The position numbers were made by a program, and so were the translations under genes. A DNA stretch of 9,605 nt. It comes from Bacteroidales bacterium (lineage in GTDB: Bacteria > Bacteroidota > Bacteroidia > Bacteroidales > UBA932). How positions within the stretch are numbered: position 1 is the first letter of the stretch; every line of letters starts with the position of its first letter. Below, in pieces: positions 4,823 through 9,605 of this stretch. The notes beneath the pieces were generated by a model, which saw nothing but the letters and a program-made list of their open reading frames with translations, searched no databases and was not told where the DNA came from. The stretch is from NCBI GenBank assembly GCA_016295455.1, contig JAEDLE010000057.1:1-9605 (forward strand), in the 5' to 3' direction.

Positions 4823-7370
4823 CGCGTATTATCTGGCGGGCTTTCCTGAGGCCTTTGCTCTCCACCGTCACCACTATCCTGCCCTTCCTTCCGTCCGGCA
4901 GTATGATGGCGGAACAGAGTCCGTTGAAAGCTTCGAGGCTGTCGCTGCCGAAAGCTCTGTGGGAAGTCGGGTCACCGGCGTCCATCGCTATCAGCTTCGC
5001 CGGTCCGGATACCTTGATTTTCAGGAGGTTGCAGGCTGTCGGAACCATATTCCCGCGACGGTCGGCGACTTTGATGTCGAGGAAGAGGTAGTTCGGTTCC
5101 GTCCTTTCGGGGGAGTAGTCGGATGCTTCCACGCGCAGGCGGCGTCCGGAATTCCTGACCTGGCTGTCGCCTCCGAATTCCGCTCCCGGACCCTGACCGA
5201 GTTCCGCGGCTATCATAAGTTTCGAGGCCTTGCCCGTGGTCACTACCTTGTCCTTCGCCCAGACTTTGCCGTCCTTGTATGCAACCAGTTCGATGCATCC
5301 CGGCTCATAGACCACCTCATCCCAGCGGAGCCTGTATTCACCCTCCTGTCTGGTCTTCAGCCCCTGCGACTTTCCGTTCACGAAGAGCTCGGCGCTGTCG
5401 CCCGAGGTATATGCCATCACCGGCATCACCCCGCCTTCCCTGCCTTCCCAGTTCCAGTGCGGCAGAAGATGCGCCACAGGCAGATCAGGCCGCCATCTCG
5501 ACTGATACAGCCAATATCTGTCCTTCGGGAAACCCGCCAGGTCGATTATGCCGAAATAGGAACTCCTGGAAGGTACGGATATGCTTCCCTTGGCCTTGAG
5601 TTCCTCCTCCGCCTTCGCCCTCTGCGCGGGGTCGTGGAAATTGGTGAGTATGGTAATGTCGCCATTGTACGGGGTCGGCTCGCCGAGGTAGTCGAATCCG
5701 GTCCAGACGAATTCCCCCGCGACTCCCGGACAGCTGTCCTGAGCCTTGAATTCGGTGTCAGGGGTCGTTGCCCAGTACGGGGCGTACAGATCATATGAAC
5801 TCATCTGGAAGTCCGACAGGCCTTCGCTCTTGTCCTCGCTTACAGGGAACACATAGACACCCCTGGAACTGATGGTCGAGGCGGTCTCGCTGCCGTAGTA
5901 AGGCTGGTCTGGATGCTCCTGGCGGAATTGTTCATAGAGATGCGGCTTGTAATTGAAGCCGTACACGTCCAAGGTTCCGGCCCAGCCCTGGAAGGCCGCC
6001 CAGGGATTGTCGCAGCCTGCAGTGACCGGACGGGAAGGGTCCTCACGGTGGCATATCCCGGTGAGGAAGTCGGAGATTTCCCATTTGTCGGGATAGCCCT
6101 GTTCGCCGACTTCGTTGCCGGTGCTCCACATTATCACGCAAGGGTGATTGCGGTCGCGTCGGATCAGGGAAACCAGGTCCCGTTCGGCCCATTCTGCAAA
6201 GAGCGTCGTGTAGCCTTCAGGGGTCTTCGGGACGGTCCAGTTGTCGGTGAGTTCGTCTATCACAAGGAACCCCATCCTGTCGCAAAGGTCCAGGAGTTCC
6301 GGTGCCGGGGGATTGTGGGTCGTGCGTATCGCATTGCAACCCATCTGCTTGAGCATATTCAGCCTTCGTTCCCAGGCTCCTGTGTTCCAGGCCGCACCGA
6401 GGGCTCCCGCGTCGTGGTGGAGGCATACGCCCCTGAGAGGGGTCCTGACGCCGTTGAGGAAGAAACCCTCGGAAGTGAATTCGGCGGTACGGATGCCTAT
6501 GACGGTGTCGTAGCTGTCGCTGCAGCCTTCAGCCTCGAGGGTGCTCCTGACCATATACAGCTGCGGGGAGTCGGGACTCCAGAGCTTCGGGCTCCTGACC
6601 TGGATTCTCTGGCTTATGACGCTCCCTTCCAGGACCTCGTCCACTTCGGTGCTGACCGTGGTCAGGGAATCTGCCGACCCGTCTTCGCCCAGAATGAAAA
6701 CTTCCGAGCGCAGGACTCCCGAAGGTATGCCGTCGGAATTGTTCCTCAGCCTTACGTCCAGGTCGATCGTGGCCGCCGCCGTTCCTACGCTGACCTTGAC
6801 GCGGGTGCCCCTGTCGGCGATGCCTACCGGGTCGCTCCGGGTAAGCCATACGTTGCGGAATATGCCGCCTCCGGGATACCATCTGCTGGAGCCGTTCCTG
6901 TTGTCAAGTTCAATCATAAGACGGTTCCCGCCTTCTTGCAGGTAGGCAGTGATGTCAAGGCTGAAGGAACTGTAGCCATAACCCCACTCTCCCACTTCTA
7001 TTCCGTTGCAGAAGACCTTGGGCCTGGACATCGCTCCGTCTATGCTGAAGAGGAAACGTTTGCCTGCGAGATCTTCGCGGGTCAGGCTGAAGTCCTTCCA
7101 GTATCGGGCATGGCCCCACCATCCCAGTTTGCCCGTGGCTCCCGGATATTCCTGATGGAAAGAGTCTTCCACGCCCCAGTCGTGAGGAAGGTCAACGGTG
7201 GGGGCATCGCCGTCCAGACCGTTTTCATAGAGGGATATCATCCTGTCCCTGTCCGTGTCGTGGACAACGGACCATCCTTTGTTGAAACTTTTTCTGTCGA
7301 GAGGCTGCGCCTGGATGTCCAGGCAGCAGAGCAGCAGCAGTGCTGCGGTCAGGATGTGTGTATTTTGCAT
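4815..7370 (-). CDS. Secreted glycoside hydrolase family 2 protein, probable beta-galactosidase
   Basis: This 851-residue exported glycosidase begins with a hydrophobic Sec signal (about 5-20, ending IQAQ). Modules in order: GH2 sugar-binding jelly roll (about 28-180, with LPHDW at 61-65 and GWWGHARYWKDF near 83-94); GH2 immunoglobulin-like domain (about 185-295); TIM barrel (about 300-610) with NAIRTTHNPP (346-355); a DUF4982-like module (about 625-710, including AELFVNG at 660-666); and a C-terminal GH2 domain-5-like module (about 745-850). The catalytic acid/base is Glu420 in WSTGNEVG. The nucleophile is Glu495 in YYGSETAS. Both residues are present with normal separation. This architecture is common in Bacteroidetes beta-galactosidases acting on plant or host glycans; the exact substrate cannot be read here, and other GH2 activities remain possible. 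The TPR/AraC regulator gene lies 102 bases upstream on the same strand and is a natural candidate for its controller. The 3' end overlaps the kinase gene on the opposite strand. Confidence 0.92.
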   Translation of the reverse strand: MQNTHILTAALLLLCCLDIQAQPLDRKSFNKGWSVVHDTDRDRMISLYENGLDGDAPTVDLPHDWGVEDSFHQEYPGATGKLGWWGHARYWKDFSLTREDLAGKRFLFSIDGAMSRPKVFCNGIEVGEWGYGYSSFSLDITAYLQEGGNRLMIELDNRNGSSRWYPGGGIFRNVWLTRSDPVGIADRGTRVKVSVGTAAATIDLDVRLRNNSDGIPSGVLRSEVFILGEDGSADSLTTVSTEVDEVLEGSVISQRIQVRSPKLWSPDSPQLYMVRSTLEAEGCSDSYDTVIGIRTAEFTSEGFFLNGVRTPLRGVCLHHDAGALGAAWNTGAWERRLNMLKQMGCNAIRTTHNPPAPELLDLCDRMGFLVIDELTDNWTVPKTPEGYTTLFAEWAERDLVSLIRRDRNHPCVIMWSTGNEVGEQGYPDKWEISDFLTGICHREDPSRPVTAGCDNPWAAFQGWAGTLDVYGFNYKPHLYEQFRQEHPDQPYYGSETASTISSRGVYVFPVSEDKSEGLSDFQMSSYDLYAPYWATTPDTEFKAQDSCPGVAGEFVWTGFDYLGEPTPYNGDITILTNFHDPAQRAKAEEELKAKGSISVPSRSSYFGIIDLAGFPKDRYWLYQSRWRPDLPVAHLLPHWNWEGREGGVMPVMAYTSGDSAELFVNGKSQGLKTRQEGEYRLRWDEVVYEPGCIELVAYKDGKVWAKDKVVTTGKASKLMIAAELGQGPGAEFGGDSQVRNSGRRLRVEASDYSPERTEPNYLFLDIKVADRRGNMVPTACNLLKIKVSGPAKLIAMDAGDPTSHRAFGSDSLEAFNGLCSAIILPDGRKGRIVVTVESKGLRKARQIIRVR

Positions 7371-7472
7371 ATCGTGCAGTGGCAGCTCGCCTATTGATTA
7401 CTTATGCAAAATAGGGACTAAAAATGGAATTTGAAAGAAAATGACAGCTGATTTCAGTGCTGACCCTCGATC
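7371..7472 (-). promoter_or_regulatory. Gap between the regulator and the GH2 gene
   Basis: This 102-base AT-rich stretch should hold the 3' end of the regulator transcript and any separate GH2 promoter. The best -7 candidate on the minus strand is TATTTTG (7407-7413), which has one base fewer than TAnnTTTG and lies about 36 bases before the GH2 ATG; no clear -33 box accompanies it. After the regulator stop there is a weak CAGC...GCTG stem followed by TCATTTTCTTT, too short to call a terminator. Read-through from the regulator into the GH2 gene is possible. The CATCGA repeat seen upstream of the regulator does not occur here. Confidence 0.3.
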
Positions 7473-9137
7473 TCAGGACCGTTCTTTCCTCAACTGGCCG
7501 GGGGATTTGCCTACTGCTTTCTTGAAGAGGGTGCTGAAGTAGGCGGGGTCGCTGATGCCGCATTTCTCGGCCACTTCCCAAACCGGAAGGTCGGTGGTGA
7601 GGAGCAGTTCCTTGGCTTTGGCGATGCGGTAACTGAGGACCAGGTCGGAGGTGGTGCTTCCGGTGATGGACTTGACTTTTCTGTTGAGATGTGTGCGGGA
7701 AATGCACATACGTGAGGCTATATCTTCAAAATCGACTTTTCCGGAATCCATCGCCTCGCGGATGAGGGCGCCGAGATTTTCGATGAACTCGCTCTCTTCG
7801 CCCGGCTCGCACTGTCCGCACTCTTCGCTCTGCTCAGCCTGCGTGCTTTGTTCCTGCCGGTCGGTATTGTCTGAGTCCGAAACAGGGCTGCCGGCCGAAG
7901 TTTCCGCCTTAATTATCAGACGCCTGCGGCGGATAAAGATATATGATGCCGTAGCGAGTGCGATGAGTACAAGAAGAGCGCTGAGCAAAATAAGCGAACG
8001 CCTGTAACTGTCCCTCTCTGACTGAAGCCTTCCGTTCTGGAAACGGGCATGCATTTCATTCAGGCCCATGTTCATCTCGCTGTCATACAGAGAGTCGCGC
8101 AGAGAGCTGTAAATCTGCATCTGTCTTGCCGATTCGGCAGGGTCGGACTCCAGCAGGGACTTGCTCAGACCGAGCCTGGAGCGGCTTTCGTTGTATCTGT
8201 CCCGCCGGAGGGAGAATATCTTGAGAGCCTCCCGGAAATACGTCTCAGCCTCTGAAGTCTCGCCGCTTTCAAGAAGTATCTCACCGTAAAGGTTGGCGCT
8301 TATCGCCCAGGACTGGAGGTTCCCCGCCTCTTTGAGGACGGGCATTGCCTTCTCCAGACAAGCCTTCGCCTTCGTGTGGTCTCCGAGGGCGTAACAGGCC
8401 TCCGCCATCTGGGCCAGCCTTATCGCGGCCTTGTCGGTTCTGCCTGACAATGAATCAAGTGCATAGGCCCTTTGCGAGTATTCAAGGCTTTTCCGGTTCT
8501 CTCCCATCGAGTGGTAGATCTCTGCTGCCATACCGCATCTTATGGCCAGTTTCAGGCTATCCTTTCCCTGCTCGCACAGATGTATGGCTTCCAGGATGTA
8601 ATCTTCTCCTTGCGCAGGCTGGCGGGAGGCCAGGCATATTCCTGCAAGGGTGTTGAGAGAGGTGGATATGCGGCTGATGTCTTTCTGCTCACGGGCTATC
8701 TCAAGCATCCTTTCGGCATACTCCATAGCCTTGGGGTAGTCCGAGCGTCTGAAATGGAGTATGGAGACAATGCTGGCGCAGTCCGCCTCCAGCAGCGGGT
8801 CAGGATGGAATTTGCTCAGGTTCATCGCCTTGAGCGAGTACTCCATCGAGCGGTCATAGTCCTGGCAGTCGAAATACCATTCTCCGGCCCAATACCAGGT
8901 CAGGGCCTTCAGGGGCCTGCTTTCAGCCGGTAGCTCAATTTTGCCGTCACTGAATTCTTCCTGCTCGAGGAGTTCGAAGAACAGGCTTGCCGTCCGACGT
9001 GATTCCTCGCCTTTCTGTGAGTCGAATGCCAGCAGGAGAGAATCAACCGTGCTCCCGACATCCTCTGATGCCGGGAGCATGGTAGCGCCTACGGCCGTCA
9101 GGAACGCTGCCGCAAGATTCAGGAACAGGTAAGCCAT
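7473..9137 (-). CDS. Membrane-anchored TPR sensor with AraC-type DNA-binding domain
   Basis: From the ATG at 9137 this is a 554-residue one-component regulator. Residues about 1-18 are a hydrophobic signal-like segment ending in VGA. About 80-310 form a helical array of roughly six TPR repeats (for example MEYSLKAMNLS, AMEYAERMLEIA, SLEYSQRAYALD, AKACLEKAMPVL, AETYFREALKIF). A strong transmembrane segment (about 381-402) is followed by RRRR (403-406), so the TPR part should be periplasmic and the C-terminus cytoplasmic. An acidic, Gln/Ser-rich linker (about 411-451, with a CGQC pair) leads to an AraC/XylS helix-turn-helix domain (about 466-550) with the signature VAEKCGISDPAYFSTLFKK. This layout recurs in Bacteroidetes regulators of carbohydrate use. 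The frame stays open upstream to a TTG at 9209, and another ATG is at 9161. I prefer 9137 because a TATATTTG promoter box lies just before it, although the longer forms would supply Arg residues before the hydrophobic segment. The likely target is the adjacent GH2 gene, by inference. Confidence 0.85.
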   Translation of the reverse strand: MAYLFLNLAAAFLTAVGATMLPASEDVGSTVDSLLLAFDSQKGEESRRTASLFFELLEQEEFSDGKIELPAESRPLKALTWYWAGEWYFDCQDYDRSMEYSLKAMNLSKFHPDPLLEADCASIVSILHFRRSDYPKAMEYAERMLEIAREQKDISRISTSLNTLAGICLASRQPAQGEDYILEAIHLCEQGKDSLKLAIRCGMAAEIYHSMGENRKSLEYSQRAYALDSLSGRTDKAAIRLAQMAEACYALGDHTKAKACLEKAMPVLKEAGNLQSWAISANLYGEILLESGETSEAETYFREALKIFSLRRDRYNESRSRLGLSKSLLESDPAESARQMQIYSSLRDSLYDSEMNMGLNEMHARFQNGRLQSERDSYRRSLILLSALLVLIALATASYIFIRRRRLIIKAETSAGSPVSDSDNTDRQEQSTQAEQSEECGQCEPGEESEFIENLGALIREAMDSGKVDFEDIASRMCISRTHLNRKVKSITGSTTSDLVLSYRIAKAKELLLTTDLPVWEVAEKCGISDPAYFSTLFKKAVGKSPGQLRKERS

Positions 9138-9142
9138 TGGCG

Positions 9143-9150
9143 CAAATATA
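9143..9150 (-). promoter_or_regulatory. -7 promoter box of the TPR/AraC gene
   Basis: On the minus strand TATATTTG matches TAnnTTTG exactly and is followed by CG. It ends only 5 bases before the ATG at 9137, so transcription would begin almost at the start codon and the mRNA would be leaderless or nearly so. The -33 region has no TTTG but is occupied by the CATCGA direct repeat. If the box is real, the starts at 9161 and 9209 lie upstream of the transcript and are not used from it. Confidence 0.5.
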
Positions 9151-9158
9151 CTAATATT

Positions 9159-9174
9159 CATCGATAACCATCGA
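9159..9174. repeat. CATCGA direct repeat upstream of the TPR/AraC gene
   Basis: Two copies of CATCGA (9159-9164 and 9169-9174) are spaced exactly 10 bp apart, one helical turn. They cover the -33 region of the predicted promoter. AraC-family proteins often bind direct repeats placed at this phase, so an autoregulatory site is conceivable. Six-base repeats can also arise by chance, and the ATG at 9161 overlaps the first copy. Confidence 0.35.
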
Positions 9175-9233
9175 ATCGGCTGCCCCCTCAGTTCCTGCTG
9201 ATGGGACAACCGACACGACTGAATATGCTGTTG

Positions 9234-9605
9234 CTACTCGACTGCTGTGAAATTGGAATAGTCGATGAAGATGGCTTTGAAAGAATAATCTGTTGTAAGG
9301 TCCTTTCCTGTCACGGTATACTGCTTCTTATTACCGTTGGAGGTGTCAATCAGAGTAAAGACGATATTATCTGAAGCAGAGGCCTCGCAATATCTGTAAT
9401 AGAATGCCAGACCGTCAGACTCGGCAACAGCACCCTGCACACCGATGTTGTTTGTGGCACCGTTCAGTATCGACAAACCATTTGCATAAACAACTACGGC
9501 ACCTTTTGGCTCTGCATACTTAGCATCTCCGATTTTGACCTGAAGGACCAAATTTTTGTCATTATCCTTAACTGTCCCATCTTCTGTCTTGATCAGAACC
9601 TTGAA
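9234..9605 (-). CDS. Unrecognised protein, C-terminal part (5' end outside window)
   Basis: The frame is open from the right edge to a TAG at 9234-9236, giving at least 123 residues. No ATG is needed inside the window, so this is the 3' end of a longer gene. I do not recognise a family. The sequence alternates short hydrophobic stretches with polar turns (KVLIKTEDGTVKDND, LVLQVKIGDAKY, GAVVVYANGLSILNG, NIVFTLIDTSNGNKKQYTVTG), which suggests beta-strands such as those of secreted or surface-exposed beta-sandwich proteins in Bacteroidetes. No catalytic motif or terminal sorting domain is visible, and the end (DYSNFTAVE) is not typical of a type IX secretion tail. GC is about 43% by hand count, against 52-63% for the neighbours, and Asn/Lys/Asp/Thr are abundant. 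That contrast may mean a different origin or a fast-evolving surface protein. The gap to the regulator start is about 96 bases. Confidence 0.7.
   Translation of the reverse strand, partial: FKVLIKTEDGTVKDNDKNLVLQVKIGDAKYAEPKGAVVVYANGLSILNGATNNIGVQGAVAESDGLAFYYRYCEASASDNIVFTLIDTSNGNKKQYTVTGKDLTTDYSFKAIFIDYSNFTAVE

Noticed and set aside
4959..5798. 279-codon open frame on the plus strand opposite the GH2 gene
   Set aside because: It is antisense to conserved GH2 C-terminal modules, and its composition is typical of a shadow frame.
7320..7345. Lipobox in the GH2 signal peptide (LLCC)
   Set aside because: The residues before the cysteines do not fit the [LVI][ASTG][GA]C pattern; cleavage near IQAQ by signal peptidase I is a better fit.
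7320..7350. GCAGCA-like short tandem repeat
   Set aside because: It encodes the leucine-rich core of the GH2 signal peptide. Low complexity is expected there, and the copies are few and imperfect.
5913..7397. 494-codon open frame on the plus strand opposite the GH2 gene
   Set aside because: It is an antisense shadow of the GH2 coding sequence with no domain, signal peptide or promoter of its own.
9138..9209. N-terminal extension of the TPR/AraC protein starting at a TTG (9209) or ATG (9161)
   Set aside because: The first is a TTG, and both lie upstream of the exact -7 box at 9143-9150. They are kept only as alternatives because they would add Arg residues before the hydrophobic segment.
9181..9233. 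Possible terminator after the right-edge partial gene
   Set aside because: Only a 4-bp TCAG/CTGA stem is present, with no T-run on the minus strand.

Overview
This 9.6 kb window looks like chromosomal DNA from a moderately GC-rich member of the Bacteroidales. GC is about 52-63% in the lines I counted by hand. The evidence for this assignment is: TAnnTTTG-type -7 promoter boxes; no Shine-Dalgarno sequences at the starts; an ArgR-then-acetyltransferase order that is familiar from Bacteroidales arginine loci; a secreted GH2 beta-galactosidase with DUF4982-type C-terminal modules; and a membrane-anchored TPR/AraC regulator. An Alistipes- or Cryptobacteroides-like gut organism would fit, but I cannot fix the genus.

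Layout. The left end (1-604) carries the first 17 codons of a probable GNAT acetyltransferase, preceded by argR, both on the minus strand. A promoter full of ARG-box-like palindromes lies upstream of argR and suggests that it regulates itself. Next on the minus strand come a DUF3298/RsiV-like lipoprotein (605-1366), a hairpin that may be a terminator, and a large secreted S9 serine peptidase (1452-3887). An 89-bp divergent gap then separates the peptidase from a plus-strand BadF/BadG-type N-acetylhexosamine kinase (3977-4822). The kinase's last 8 bases overlap the 3' end of the convergent GH2 beta-galactosidase gene (4815-7370, minus). Upstream of the GH2 gene, in the same direction, is a regulator with a predicted periplasmic TPR domain, one membrane segment and a cytoplasmic AraC-type DNA-binding domain (7473-about 9137). 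The right edge holds the 3' part of an unrecognised, beta-rich, AT-richer gene (9234 to beyond the window).

How the genes may work together. ArgR and the acetyltransferase belong to arginine metabolism. The TPR/AraC regulator lies directly upstream of the GH2 gene, and the sugar kinase is convergent with it. This could be a small sugar-scavenging unit (regulator, extracytoplasmic glycosidase, cytoplasmic kinase), but there is no SusC/SusD pair or transporter here to prove it. No RNA gene, CRISPR array, insertion sequence or prophage is visible. There is no gene-free stretch longer than about 110 bases. I do not see a clearly new system. The strongest unusual signals are the operator-rich argR promoter, the membrane-spanning regulator with a nearly leaderless promoter, the S9 peptidase without the DPP IV Glu-Glu motif, and the GC drop at the right edge.
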